Positions 1 through 12,190 are shown, numbered from the stretch's first letter. The stretch: 64,000 nucleotides of DNA from Epiperipatus broadwayi (GCA_028023455.1 JAQFVV010000232.1:248001-312000), one strand, 5' to 3'. Notes: generated by a model not told the origin, from the letters alone. Translations and numbers: made by a program.

Positions 1-1596
1 TACTTTTGCAATTATTGAGATTATAAAACCAGATTTTCTTTTTATAAACAAGTATAAAAATAAATTGAACTGGTTTTAAAAACAATATTTAAAATAAAGG
101 GTTATCATTTGTATGCACGTTAGCCAAAAGGACTTAAATATACAGTCTTTCAGGCCCAACTACCCAATTGATAGAAGTAGTTGACTTTTTTGGCTAATGT
201 CAGCCCAACAGCATGTTGGATTGGTCTTGCAATTCACACTTAGCCGCTAAGTGCGTGTTTTGCGATCAATTTCTCTCGCGATTCACCCTTAGCCAACCGT
301 ATCCGCAAGATAAGAGATGTTATTACCATGCTGACATTTAATCTATTGTTACTTTACAATGATAGGGTGTGAATACTTGGATTCTCAATTATTTAAGTAA
401 GATACTGGGATTTTTTTTTCCAACATATATAAAGTATTTACAGTTCTATAAATTATCACACTATACACAAGCTCACTAACCCTCTGTAACAGTATGAAGT
501 TCAAAAGTGGGCTATTCCAAAGAGCTCCCAATGAAATCTCATAGCTTGCGAGATTGTATGTTACTGTAAAAAATGGTGACTGCTGAGCCAAACTGTCATT
601 TCAAAATGTCATTATTGCCGCAGACTGAACTGTCTGCTGTCTCATTCCTCCAACAAAGAGAAGTTCTACTATCATAGAAAACATGCATGTGTGGTGGCAA
701 GATGTTAAGAAAAGGTATGACATACGAGATGGAATGTAACGAGTAATTGTCATCGAAGGTGTTCTGTGCAAAAGGGAACGTGGTTCGATGGTTGCAGATT
801 GGAGTTAGCTAAAGCTTTGCATGACATTTACTGCAAGAGCAGGGATGAAATGACAGTAGAACGGGTACTCATCTTATAGCTAAAGGCACCGCTCTATGGT
901 GCAGTTTTCACGCCAAAACACATAAAAATGCTGTTTCTGCGGCCGACATGTTCGAACCCGCGTTTTCTATAATACAACTTTTTTGTTGTGCTACAGAATG
1001 CAGGCCGCTATGTCGCATAGCAGCAAATACATTTTCTGAATTCACACAATTTATAAAATAATTACGGCTTGATGAGAGAGTTTGTATTTGAATTGTATTG
1101 AAATGTTGTTTTCATTGGATTTTTTTTTATTTTAAACTATTGAAATGTTCAGATTTTTTAAAACAATAATTATAAGAATTTTTACAACGTACTGTATTGA
1201 ACTTTTATTTGGGAAAATGTTAAATATCTATGTTTTTATTGAGTTGCAATTAGGTAACGTGTCAAGAAACGTACTGTTAGTAACATTCCACGAGACAAAG
1301 AAGATTGTACCGTCTGTATATTTTTGAAGTAAAATGAGCGGTACGAAAAAAATATCGAGTAAGAAAAGTCCAAATATGCAGGTTTTTTTGTAAATTTAAT
1401 AAAAAGCAAATATTATAAACATGTTTAATAAGTAAAGAAGACATTTGTATGTGTTTGTTATTGTTTAAAAAAGTTTGAGTTTCTTTCTTCTTTCCGAGTA
1501 CGGTGACGATTTTGAATTTTTTTATTTTAGCATTACAAACAAACAGAACACTAACCCTAAATCTAACCGTAACAACTTTTACTTTTATTATGATTA
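1..1596. other. Unassigned AT-rich sequence
   Basis: No gene is recognised. Two patches, about 100-340 and 600-1020, are richer in G+C than the rest and look like old element fragments, but no conserved protein appears in any frame. A short palindrome with 7-bp arms (CACTTAG/CTAAGTG) lies near 236-252. The open frames here are short and low in complexity. Confidence 0.5.
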
Positions 1597-1680
1597 ATAG
1601 TTTTAACAAGGCTGTAAACCTTAGCAATGAACGTCTGAAAAAATCATCACTAGGGAGCTCTGTAGGTCTTTAAAACACAT
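1597..1680 (+). repeat. Partial copy of the 2-kb hairpin element
   Basis: This stretch repeats, with a few substitutions, the left arm and the loop of the inverted repeat centred at 2022, including the core TAGGGAGCTCTGTAGGTCTT. It ends after the loop sequence (ACACAT) and has no right arm, so it is a half-element or a one-sided deletion. Sequence to its left also resembles sequence beside the full hairpin. Confidence 0.7.
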
Positions 1681-1906
1681 GCTTACGCTATGAAGAAAAG
1701 AGAGAATCCCCTTCTTTACTTCGACCTACTTTTTATATATAAATAGGTGAAGCAGAAGTGTTTTGATCTAAGAGTGTGAAGCTATTAAATACTTCACTAA
1801 TTAAGTCCACAATTCTTATAATACATTAATACTCGCGAAATCTTACGATTTACTACAAGTTAATGAAAAGATCTTATAGTAAGAAATATATTACGATAAT
1901 TTAAAG

Positions 1907-2137
1907 TTGTAATTATAAATTTTATTAAACGCTCACTATTATTTCAGTAATAGTTTTAATAAGGCTGTAAACCTTAGCAATGAGCATCTGAAAAAATCGT
2001 CACTAGGGACCTCTGTAGGTCTTTAAAACACATGTCCCTAGTGACGATTTTTTCAGACGCTCATTGCTAAGGTTTACAGCCTTGTTAAAACTATTACTGA
2101 AATAATAGTGAGCGTTTAATAAAATTTATAATTACAA
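1907..2137. repeat. Long inverted repeat (104-bp arms, 23-nt loop)
   Basis: Left arm 1907-2010 and right arm 2034-2137 are nearly perfect reverse complements, separated by a 23-nt loop (2011-2033). The arm reads through AAGGCTGTAAACCTTAGC to the loop-proximal TAGGGAC. No protein is encoded. It is a foldback or MITE-like element, and a transcript would form an almost perfect duplex of about 100 bp. Its core is shared with the hairpin at 35467-35643. Confidence 0.85.
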
Positions 2138-2180
2138 TTTTATTATGATTATTATTTTTTAGTTAAACAACAACAAAAAA

Positions 2181-2300
2181 AGTCGTAACACAAGTAAAAA
2201 AATATCCGATAGAAAATTGATAAAAAAAAAAGCCGTAACACAAGTAAAAAAATATCCGATAGAAAATTGATAAAAAAAAGCCGTAACACAATTTAAAAAG
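2181..2300 (+). repeat. Tandem repeat, about 50-bp unit, 2.4 copies
   Basis: Units begin at 2181, 2231 and 2279 with AGYCGTAACACAAG, followed by AAATATCCGATAGAAAATTG and an A-run. The first two units are almost identical and the third is partial. The array lies just upstream of the Merlin transposase remnant and could be subterminal repeats of that element, but this is inference. Confidence 0.8.
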
Positions 2301-2479
2301 TATACAATATAAAAAACACGAATCAAATTGTAATTTGTTGATTTTATTTTACATTTATTATTATCATTTAAATTGTATACGTTAATAAAAAATAATATTT
2401 AAAAAAGACGATTTTGTTTTGTTTTTATTTTCGCATTACAAAAAAGCACAGAAAAATTATTAAAATCAACGGCCCGTGA

Positions 2480-3157
2480 ATGTTCATATTTTATAGTTTT
2501 ATCGTGAAAACGGCGCCATCCAACGGCATCTTTATCTATAATACAAGCACCGTTGAACGTATGTGCGATGAGTTGAATGTATCCAAATATGCTGTCCTCC
2601 ATTTAACGCAAGCCCTTTGTGAACTCTGTGAAGAAAGCCTCGGTTCTCGAGCCTGCCATTTAATTGGCGGTCCCAGCATGATTGTAGGAGTTGACAAGAT
2701 GCTTTTCAGCCAGCATAAAAATAACCAAGGTAGAATATTCCCACAGCAGTGGGTTTTTGGCAGTGTATGTCGACAGACAGGTGAATGTTTTGTGAAGGCC
2801 CATCACGCTCCACAAACACTGCTGCAGTGCATAAGTGAGAATGTCAAGCCTGGAACCAACATCTATTCAGACTACTGGAAAGGTTATTGTACTAGCGATT
2901 TGGAGGCAGCAAATTTTCAACATTTTCGCATAAATCACAAATACATCTTTGTTGACCCTGTCAGTGGTGTTCACACGCAAACTATAGAATGTCTTTGGGG
3001 TAGCCTTAAATGGCACAATAAATGAATACATGGCACACCAAGAACCGGGATCTATACGTACCTGTCAGAGTTCACATGGCGCTGTCTGAAAAAGCAAGAA
3101 AACCTGTTCTATAGCATCTTGGAAGAGATGAGGCTCAAGCAGTCAGAAAAGAAGTAG
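2480..3157 (+). pseudogene. Merlin-type DNA transposase, broken by one in-frame stop
   Basis: This is a DDE transposase of the Merlin family (related to bacterial IS1016/IS1595, ISXO2-like domain), which would catalyse cut-and-paste transposition. A helix-turn-helix-like stretch (LNVSKYAVLHL) comes first. It is followed by IGGPSMIVGVDKMLF with the first acidic residue, QQWVFGSVCRQTGECF, GTNIYSDYWKGY with the second aspartate, and HTQTIECLWGSLKW with the final glutamate. A TGA at 3023-3025 cuts the frame. The same frame then runs on to TAG at 3155-3157 with YLSEFTWRCLKKQ, the usual family C-terminus, so the stop is a mutation within one gene. The GVDKM site departs from the usual E-I-D-E-S. 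The N-terminus before 2480 is uncertain. No terminal inverted repeats or target duplication were located with confidence. Confidence 0.85.
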
Positions 3158-3253
3158 TTTTTCAATTAATTTATTTATTTCTGTTTTCAATTTAATGTTC
3201 TTACATCGAAACGTTATTTAAAATTCAATGACAATTTGATAAAAGCTTTTTTT

Positions 3254-3537
3254 TTTGTTAACTAAAGTAACAAACATTTTAAAAATTTGTTTTTAAAAAA
3301 TAAGCTTAAAAAAATACATTTATTATACAGACAAAAAAAGAAATGTTTATAAGTTGAAATTGATTTATTTATTGAGAAAAATAAAAAAATATATATTTTT
3401 TGTTTAACTAAAGTAACGAACATTTTAAAAAATTGTTTTTAAAAAAGAACCTTAAAAATAGTATATTTATATTACACACAAAAAAAAGGTTTATAAGTTG
3501 AAATTTATTTATTTGTTGTGAAAAATAAAAAATATAT
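3254..3537 (+). repeat. Diverged tandem pair, about 145-bp unit
   Basis: Two adjacent copies begin near 3254 and 3400 with TTAACTAAAGTAAC and both continue through GTTTATAAGTTGAAATT into an AT-rich tail. The second copy has several small gaps. The pair directly follows the Merlin remnant and may lie in its 3' part. Confidence 0.7.
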
Positions 3538-3539
3538 AA

Positions 3540-4924
3540 AAAAATCTAAACAGATGTCTATATATTTTTTATTTTGTTTTAAACTATTAAAAAAAAAACA
3601 AAGGCCATGTAGCATTATAATAATAATTTCTTTTGCAAAAACAATGCCACCAAGTGTGATAAATGTGCATATGAATGAGCACCAGATAAAGTTAATTTAT
3701 ATTTTCTTTCAAAGGAGCAAATATACATATATCATATAATTTATGTTAGCCTCATAAATGTTTCATTAGAATTATATCTCAATTACAGACCTCTCAAATT
3801 ATCATATAATGTATTTCTTTATATGGGTGAGTACTATCTTTAGGATTGACCTTCAATTAAGCAGAGATTATTTATCTTTTTATTTATGAAACCCTTTAGA
3901 TCTTAATTTAGGCAAGTATGACTGCTTGTTCACATTTATAATGTGGTTACTCATGCCTATTTTTGACCTTTTAATTTCCAGGCTTTCATAATGAATTATT
4001 TATTGCTCGTTCTGCATGCAGATGATCAATCTTGCTTTGTGGAAATGGATTAGCTGAGTATTCTCTAGATATGATCATGTGAAAGCAGACATATCCTGCA
4101 TATTTACATACTCGGATAATCTTCACTGTTGTCCCTAATATTATCAGTACAGAATAAATTTCCTGCTTTATAGTAATAAATTCATTGCTGGTTGTAGGAG
4201 TAGACATTCATTCCTGCCAATAAAACCCATTGATCTGATAAATTTCTAGGTATGGCATTGCCATAGCGAGCATACCCCATCTCTGTTTTATCATCGAATA
4301 TAATTCCATTTATGTATAACCTAGCACTGTTCTGCATCTTTTAATGTATTTTAAAGCCTGATATTGCAAACACAGTCAATCATAATTCTAAGTCCATTGT
4401 AGTCATTTATTAATGATTGTGATTTTGTATATTTAAGTAAATACTCTTATCTTCACCCTGCTTAATTAATAAGTAATTAATAGTTAACTCAGCATAGTAT
4501 GTCCATTCTGGAGGTTATTAAGACAAATAAAGCCTATAACGCATCTATTATTTAGCGATAATTATAGTCACTAATTAATATTTTTTTTATATCTACTCAT
4601 GAACTTTTATTTTGCTTTTGTTTTTTATTGTTATTAATAAATTTATCTATACTCATTACTTGTTGCATTTGTGTCTTGTTAACCACAATTAGTATTTATT
4701 TTTAGTTTTAAGGATCTCTTGTATCTCTGACCTCAACAGGATATAAGAAAAAAGGCATATATGCTAACATCTGCTGTGGCAGTCATGTGGAAATTATACT
4801 GGAGGTATCAGTAATGAAGTTCGATTTTGTATTGTCTGTGATAATGTTTATGTCAATGTTACACACATACATGTGAGTTAGTGATCATCGCTTGGTTCCT
4901 AAGATTAGTTTTGCTGACTATACA
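3540..4924. other. Unassigned AT-rich sequence
   Basis: I see no gene, RNA or clear repeat here. Open frames are short and in low-complexity sequence. Confidence 0.5.
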
Positions 4925-6290
4925 TATCTGACTGTTACAATACCAAATGCAGATAATTATGTTAATGTCCCAACAAGTTCCCTCTGTAAATAGAGGGTTT
5001 TTATGTAGATGTTCAAAATACTTTTGCTCATACCAAACAACTTTTAAAATTGTCATGGGAGACTTTAGTGCTAAAATTGTAAAACAATTGAAAAATTAAA
5101 GTGCTATTGGTAAATTTGACTATAATGATAGAGGTAAGAATGGGCATGCATTCATGGAAGTTTCAGGAAAAAAAAATTATATGTTATCAATTCCTTTTTG
5201 AGGAAATTGCTAAATTGAATTGGACATCAGAGTATCCAACTAAAGATATAGCAGACTTGGATTATATTTTGACTGACTGACAGAAAATATATATTTAAGA
5301 TTGTAGATTCAACACTGCAAGTGATCATCCATTGCTAATGAAAAAGTAGTGAGACAAAACTACTAAAATGTTCAGAAACACCCAGTGAATTTAAATTAGA
5401 ATTGCTGATTCTTTTAAAATATTAACAGATTTTGAAGATGATTTAATCTTAACTGAGATTCATAGAAGATAATTGATACTCTCTTAAGAACAGTTACAAA
5501 GATAGCTGAAACCAAAAAGGCAGTAATTCACCAATAAATTTTCAATCCAGACAAGACTATATTAAAAAAAGGACTATGAAGGTATATTAAAAATGATCCA
5601 TTAAAAAGAACTGAATTTCCAGAATTCTGTAAAATAGTACAAAATAAAGTTAATAATGATATAAGAAAATATAACTGTGAGAAGAAAACAAAAGTTTCAT
5701 AAAGGATGAAAGAACATTTTGTTATTGGAAGAAAAGTTATTTTAGCAATAAGAAGAAAAAATGAAATTATGAAAAAGACAGATGGCATTATGAAATTTGT
5801 GGAAACGTTCTTTCAAAAAGTATATATAGCAATACAGAACAAAAAAAAAGTATTCCTTACAATTATTATTACATCCTAAATTGCCAGAAGTGAGACATGC
5901 AATTCAAATCTATGAAGAAGTGAAAAGCTTCAATAAATAATATTTTATTGATATTTTAAAAGAAGTAGGTGAAGAAATAGAAAAATTGTTAGCAAAACTA
6001 TATTAAATGGTTGAAGGATGAGATTGTATCAGATAATTGGAAGAATGCAGTAGTAATATTGATATGTAAGAAAAGCGATAAAGAATAAACAAAAATTACA
6101 GATGTATCACTATTTCAGTTTAATAATCATGCTAATTATAACTCAACTACAGTGAACTTCAGATTCAAACCAACCAAAGGAACAAGCTGGATTTAAAAGT
6201 GGTTTTAATGCTGCAGTAGATTACATTCAAATATTAAGAAAAGCTATAAAAAGGACCAATAAATATGAGTTGCTATTATGTTTTGAATAT

Positions 6291-6570
6291 TAAACAGGCA
6301 AAACTCTCCATACAGTAGTGCCACCCTGTGCCAACCAGAGTAATCAATGGATGCCAGAAGGCTTGTGCATAAAATCCCCATCTACTGCCTACTCATCCAA
6401 TATCCCCAGACTAGTTTCTGACTTGACGAAGGCTGCAAACCAGAACCTAGTCTGGGGATATTGGATGAGTAGCACTAGATAGGGATTTTATGCACAAGCC
6501 TTCTGGCATCCATTAATTACTTTGGTTGGCACAGGATGGCAACTACTGTGTGGAGAGTTTTGCCTGTTTA
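6291..6570. repeat. Long palindrome within the insert
   Basis: Left arm 6291-6414 and right arm 6447-6570 are reverse complements with a few mismatches, for example around CCAGACTAG/CTAGTCTGG. The loop is about 32 nt and contains GACGAAGGCTGCAAACC. Later tandem units repeat only the loop and right-arm side, which fits unequal loss of left arms. Confidence 0.8.
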
Positions 6571-7357
6571 ATAACAGTTATGTGCTAGCATAAGAGATGG
6601 TGTTCATGTGATGTTTAGTGGTTTAACACCAATCCTGCCTAATAGGATAGTGGTGGCCATGGTTGTTAAAGAGCCAAAGACACCAAAATATATGGGTGCT
6701 GAACTGAGTTCAGATCCATATGACTATATAAGCTATTGATTTTAGATTGAAAATATTGTTTTAAATTTCATTCTCATAGTTTTGTAGTTAAGTAGACATA
6801 AAAGGTGGTTGCTGGAGGGTTGCATTAGATCCTAAGATCTAGGTGCAGTGCTCTCAGATCCAAGGCTCCTCACTGACAAAGGCTGCAAGCCAAAACCTAG
6901 TCTGGGGATATTTGGAGTAGGCATTAGATGGGGATTTTATGCACAAGACTTCTGGCGTCCATTGATTACTCTGGTTGGCAGATGGTGGTACTACTGTATG
7001 GAGAGTTTTGCCTGTTTAATAACAGTTATGTGCTAGCATAAGAGATTGTGATCATGTGATGTTTAGTGGTTTAACAACAATCCTGCCTAATAGGATAGTG
7101 ATGGCTATGGTTGATAAAGAGCCAAAGACATCAAAATGTATGTGTGTTGAACTGAGTTCAGACCCTTATGACTATGTAAGCTATTGAGCTTAGATTGAAA
7201 TTATTAGTGTTTTCAATTTCATTCTCATAGTTTTGTGGTTTTCTGGCATCCATTGATTACTCTGGTTGGCACAGGATCGCATTGCTGTATGGAGAGTTTT
7301 GCCTGTTTAATAACAGTTATGTGCTAGCATAAGAGATGGTGATCATGTGATGTTTAA
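6291..7357. mobile_element. Foldback/tandem insert inside the RTE copy, with 12-bp target duplication
   Basis: The insert splits the RTE reading frame. TGTTTTGAATAT occurs at 6279-6290 and again at 7358-7369, a perfect 12-bp direct repeat as left by transposition. The left edge reads TAAACAGGCAAAACTCTCC. The same sequence in reverse complement, GGAGAGTTTTGCCTGTTTAA, occurs near 6553, 7000 and 7290, each time followed by TAACAGTTATGTGCTAGCAT. The insert is one long palindrome (6291-6570) plus two further partial units in tandem. No transposase is encoded, so it must be non-autonomous. A short related piece lies at 35355-35450. Confidence 0.8.
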
Positions 7358-7724
7358 TGTTTTGAATATGTAGTATATGAAATGGCACTTAATTACATAA
7401 GGATTTCCAAAGTGATTAAACCTTTGGATGCTCAGAATATAAACCCACATTACTGTCATATTTTGAAAAATATTTATCCAAATGCAACAAAAGGGATTAG
7501 ATTACATGATAACACTAAGAAAATTAACATTAAGGAGGAGGTTGTATGACAGAAATATTCTGTATCTCCAAAAGTTTTTACAACTGTTTTACAAGAATTA
7601 TTTTATAGATTAAAATGGGTAACTAATGAAGTAAAAGTAAATGGAGATTATATAACTCATTTATATTTTGCAAATGATGTTGTTTTTCCACAATGCTTCA
7701 CAGCTTCAGGAAATGTTACAAGAG

Positions 7725-7954
7725 ATATCAGACGAAAGTAGGAAAAATTGATAATGATGAATTAGAAGATGTTAGCATCTACAAATATCTTAGTCAGATT
7801 ATTAATACAAATAGAAACTTTCATTTAAACCACACAGGCATATCAGACGAAAGTAGGAAAAATTGATAATGATGAATTAGAAGATGTTAGCATCTACAAA
7901 TATCTTAGTCAGATTATTAATACAAATAGAAACTTTCATTTAAACCACACAGGC
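7725..7954 (+). repeat. Perfect 115-bp tandem duplication
   Basis: Bases 7725-7839 and 7840-7954 appear identical by eye, beginning ATATCAGACGAAAGTAGG and ending CACACAGGC. The unit encodes RTE sequence (ELEDVSIYKYLSQIINTNRN). Because 115 is not a multiple of three it also breaks the frame. Identity in an otherwise decayed element suggests a recent event or an assembly artefact. Confidence 0.9.
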
Positions 7955-8319
7955 ATATTTCTTTTAACGTTAAGTTATTTTTATAAAAAGCCCTTTTCCC
8001 AAGTTCAATTCTATGTTTAATTTTATCTATTAAGATTTTTTAATAAGCGTGTCTTACCATTTTTTATTATAGATCTGAGATTGGACATTTAATGGAAGAA
8101 TGATACAGATATGTTAAACCATTCAAAGAAATATGGAGAGATATGTGTTGAAAGTAACAAGAAGAGATCAAAAGTGAAAATTGGGTGAAATAACAAACAG
8201 CTATAATTGATATCATTGAAAGAATTATGAGACTGAAGTGATGCCAAGTTAGATATATTTCTAAAGGTGACAGTAGACGGGCAATTGAAATCTTAAACCT
8301 AACTATATCACTAAATGCT

Positions 8320-9595
8320 CTGAAAAATGTATTTTTGAAAATATTGTGATGTTTTAGTAGAACCTAGGATTGGTTATTTATTCTAGTCATATTAATTTCA
8401 ATAAAGATGGAAATGCATGAAATCATGTCTATTTATAAAGCTTCTCCATTAATGGCAGCTCATCATGAATCACGTGAAGATGGGACTTTCTTCATTGATA
8501 ATTGAGTTAATTATTCTGCACAAATATAATTGTTACTTATTTATGATAGAGATGAAAAAATTTGTCAATTCTGTTGATGAAAATAATGTGCTTTGAGAGA
8601 TTCTTGTATATAATAGGGATGCAAAATTCTTTCAGTGAAAAAGATATATTTCTAGAGATTTTTATATATAATAGAGTTGTGAGGTTCCTGTATTCTTTTT
8701 AGCAACTAATAAAGATGTGTTTACCATCTTGTAGAGTTAATTAATTCCTCTGTTTATAATCATATGGCTATGTGAAGTTTTTAGATGAGATATTAATTTT
8801 TTGTAATATCTTATAATTTATATATTTATGTTTTCAGAGATAGGTTGCGGTCATCAAACATATATAATTTATAATCAGTGATAGTCATGTCATGGGTAAA
8901 ATAAAAAAATTAAAGTCTAATACATAAACAAATTTGAAATGTCTGCCATATGTATAAATAATTTTGAATTACCTTTACATGTGAATATATAACTGAGAGG
9001 TCTGAACCATTTCTCTTTATAGTCTAAACCTGTTATTTATTATGTGATTATTTTAGATATTTTTTTTATTATATTGTTTAATTAATAGTTTTTTTGTTAA
9101 ATTTATTGAATAAATTTGTTACTGAAAATTTTAAATTTATCAGTGGTTTTCAAGTCTTGCAATAGTTATTATTTATCCTTTAAGTTTCATACTTAAGTGG
9201 GTTGACTGACTTGTTTGTAATAGAAAAATGGACATGGAGAGATGATTATGAGCCTGAATATAAATTTTAAGGAATAGGATTGTGTGTCAAAGACATTAGG
9301 GTATATTTCAAAGTCAAAGAAAAACAGAATTAAGAAAGCCTGCTTCATTAATGTTTATGTAATCTTATAATAAAAATTGAATTGTGTGTGACTTCACATG
9401 AAATTTTGTAAGCTTAACATTAATAAGGGATAAATTATTATATTTATTGATATAAATTGTATAAAATGATGTTGAAAATAAAATTTTAATTGTTTCTGGG
9501 AAAGTTTAATTTGATATTACAATTTGTGTTTTTCGATTGACATTTGATCGACATTTTATTCTGCACGGTTTCAATTTTTATTTATTGCATTTATT
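8320..9595. other. Unassigned AT-rich sequence
   Basis: No gene or structured RNA is visible. Weak internal similarity (GAGATTCTTGTATATAATAG and a related copy near 8650) suggests old repeats. Confidence 0.5.
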
Positions 9596-9655
9596 TTATG
9601 TCATATATACCTTCATCCTGCAGTGGATTGATAATGGTTGATGATGATGATACTA
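9596..9655 (+). mobile_element. RTE 3' end fragment
   Basis: CCTGCAGTGGATTGATAATG followed by GTTGATGATGATGATAC matches the 3' end of the - strand RTE at 57636-57680. It would encode the LINE C-terminus (LQWIDNG, then stop) and a TGATGA-type tail. Upstream coding sequence is missing, as expected of a strongly 5'-truncated copy. Confidence 0.6.
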
Positions 9656-9659
9656 GAGG

Positions 9660-10159
9660 TCACACCCCTGTCACCTTGGTGCCCAACCTACTCCCCTCAT
9701 TCCACTTGGCCATACCCTTTCAATGGAGTTTGTGGAAAACTTTATTTCTAGTACTTCTTACCACACAATTTATATAGGACATTTTTGAAATTCCAATAAT
9801 ATATTAAAGTCAGATAAAAAATGACACCAAACACATACATGTAGGATTTAAAATTCCCCTAATTTAATGCTTTACATAAAATCATGACTTATGATTTTTT
9901 TTTTTTTTTTTTGCAAGATTTCTTAGAGTGGACATGTATTTCTAAATTCTCTTTCAGAAATAAGATTATTTATTGCCAAACAAAAAAGAAAGATTACAAA
10001 GAGTCTATTATCAATGCTTTCAAATTATTTTTTCCCAAAAACATACTGAAAGAACCACAATCTTACATAAAATCATTACTTCCATTATCTACATAAAAAT
10101 TCTAGAAGAATATTTAAAGAAATTAAAAAAAAAAACTATAAATTATATATTTTAACAAA
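9660..10159. other. Unassigned sequence with a T-run
   Basis: It contains a run of about 16 T after 9893 and AT-rich frames. I see nothing recognisable. Confidence 0.45.
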
Positions 10160-10395
10160 AACTATAAAATTAGAAGTATATACTCTTATTCTTAGTCCTT
10201 TACTTTCTTTGCATTTCTTCATATATTTTCATATATATTGCTTATAATAACACTTCTCATATACATTTTAATGCAAAAAAATTTTTAAAAATTTCTTTAT
10301 TTTCGTGACAGTTTCGTCCGTCCAGCAGTCTTCATCAGAGCTACAATATTTGAATGCTATAAATACATAACCATTACTTTATGTATATCAAAATA
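10160..10395 (-). mobile_element. PLE leader fragment with hammerhead-like motif
   Basis: The sequence matches 29940-30170 closely (for example TATACTCTTATTCTT, CTTTGCATTTCTTCATATAT, then the motif CAGCAGTCTTCATC and ACAATATTTGAATG). It is the start of the AT-rich PLE family on the - strand: hammerhead-like motif, then leader. No ORF is attached on the left and the similarity ends near 10395 on the right. Confidence 0.75.
10305..10344 (-). ncRNA. Hammerhead-ribozyme-like motif (PLE copy C)
   Basis: Read on the - strand it has CTGATGA, then GACTG-CTGGA-CGGAC as stem-loop II, then GAAAC and TGTC. Both conserved cores are intact. Stem II has one mismatch and one G-T pair, so it is weaker than in the copy at 34285. 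Hammerhead motifs in PLE pseudo-LTRs are established in the literature; activity here is unknown. Confidence 0.5.
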
Positions 10396-10399
10396 TATA

Positions 10400-12190
10400 C
10401 TGTAATGGGTGTTTAAGACACCATTACAAAAATTATAGTTTTATAGGGGTGAAGAAAATAAAATAAATTTTTATATAAGGTTTCGTTTGTAAAACTTGAT
10501 TAAAAGTTTTTTTTAAATGCTTGTACAAATATATATGTATGTGTGTGGGAATTATATTTTAATACCACTGTTATATTTGGTTTTTAATTTTAATTTTGAA
10601 AAAAAAAAAAAAAAAACTAAGATTTTTTTTTTTTGTTAAATTTATGTAAAAGTAAAGTGTACAAATAGATTGCTTTTCAGATTTGGGGATTTAGATTGAT
10701 AAGGCTAATTAAAAAGAAAGAAAACAAAAAGAAAAGAATTTTTCATTAGTTAATTCCTAGATCTGTAAAGGGCAATTTATTTCGTTAATTATTCAGATAT
10801 AACGGGCAGAATCAGGCCATTGGATTATCTTTGAATAGCTTTCAATACTTGCATCAGCTAGTATACTTGCACCAGCGCAAAGAGACAGACACCAACTCTG
10901 ACAGGAGAATTGCACGATTCCTGCCAAAATACCTGGAAAGAATGATTCCTGCATATTCTGAAAGCTGATCCAGTAATTATTCTACCTAGAATGAACATTT
11001 AAACCTACAGCAAGAATATTTTCTTTACCATAATGTGCTAAGCTTCTCGCCAGGACAGGTTTGGACGTCCTGTGTCTCCATTAACTGCCTACAATGCCAT
11101 AAGAACCGGCTCCAAAGAAACCACTAACCAACTTGCCCAAGCCTGCCGTCAGTGAATCCAGTGCAACGGACTAACCTAAGAAGTCTAGTGCACTAGCATT
11201 GAAATAAATTATTAAGTTACCTTACATTTTTGTAATTTAAATAATGTTATCTTAGATTTGTTCCCTTTTTAAATATAAATGTTTTTTTTAAGTTATATCT
11301 TATGTAATTCGATTTCTTTGTGCTTGATTTTTTTTTTCTTTTTTTTTAACGAGTGCTAGTTTCAAACCTATTACTTGTCCGTCCTATTTAAGTCTTAGTA
11401 AGTAAGATAGTAGTTTATTTATAATCTCACATTCTTTTTTTATAGAAAGCAGTCTGGATATTACAGACTATTTTAATTGACTTCTGGCTCGTGACCCATT
11501 TTATTATTAGTTCTCCTTATGTCGTGAAACTTTATTATAATAGTTCTTAGTTTTATTTCTTCAAGCTTCCAATTCATTTATTAGGGTTAGGTACGATCGT
11601 TTTAACCTTCTCAATAGGTAGATCGTGAGCTCCTAGCCTGTTTCACTCAGAGGGCGGTCAATCGATTGAAAGTAATAACTTTCAACACTCTTTTTATTAT
11701 TATTAATGTTTTGGAAGCTACTTTCACATTTCTTCGGTTTCAACATAAGCTTACATAAATCTCAAATACGGAGATTCAGCCTTTTCTAACTATGGGTTAT
11801 AAGCAGGAAGCTAACCTCCCTTTTCTTATGTGAGATCACGGAATACTTAGTAATACTTCTGCTACTGTCAGTATTTTGCACTCTTTCACGCACAGAAAAT
11901 CGCTCTCAAAGCCATATAAAATATTTAAATTTAATTTTGACGTATGTACGTGTAGTACATATTTTAAGTGTGCTTTAAAGATTATTATTTAGATTTATGT
12001 TTATTTAATCATACTTTTAATAAAATTATTTATTCATCTACTTAGTTGATTTTGTTTTCTGTTACTACCTTTCCAACTCACTGAACAAAACATAGATCTC
12101 ATTTGCTTGATTGAGCTAGTCCGGCGCATTCGATTCGCATATCCTGTAACCCCTTAAAAATAAATGTCTAGTTCCAAATTTCGGACTAGT
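10400..12190. other. Unassigned, partly GC-richer sequence
   Basis: Stretches 10800-11180 and 11450-11900 are less AT-rich than their surroundings, but no frame gives a recognisable protein. TGGCGCCCT at 12190-12198 lies 41 nt before a PLE terminus; the same word sits near two other PLE ends. It could be an old LTR or host DNA. Confidence 0.4.

Larger units (their letters stand above)
4925..8310 (+). pseudogene. RTE-like non-LTR retrotransposon, decayed, with a nested insert
   Basis: Translated pieces in shifting frames follow the order of an RTE-type LINE. The endonuclease part has YQMQII near 4940 and VMGDFSAKIV near 5055 (GDFNAKIG expected), then KFDYNDRGKNGHAF. Reverse transcriptase fragments follow: QAGFKSGFNAAVDYIQ near 6190, and LLLCFEY just before the insertion at 6291. 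After the insert, HLYFANDVVF near 7660 is the catalytic box with the first Asp changed to Asn. The C-terminal LKW segment followed by SRRAIEIL lies near 8220-8310. The matching RTE at 57.6-60.5 kb on the other strand supports this order. The 5' end is truncated near 4925. Stops and frameshifts are numerous, so this is an old dead copy. Confidence 0.8.

Noticed and set aside
930-1000. GTTCGAACCC, a perfect tRNA B-box word, with TAGCTAAAGG 85 nt upstream
   Set aside because: The spacing is too long for a normal tRNA and no cloverleaf stems form, so no tRNA gene is called.
1550-1575. Telomere-like words (ACCCTAAATCTAACCGTAAC)
   Set aside because: Only about two imperfect units are present and there is no array.
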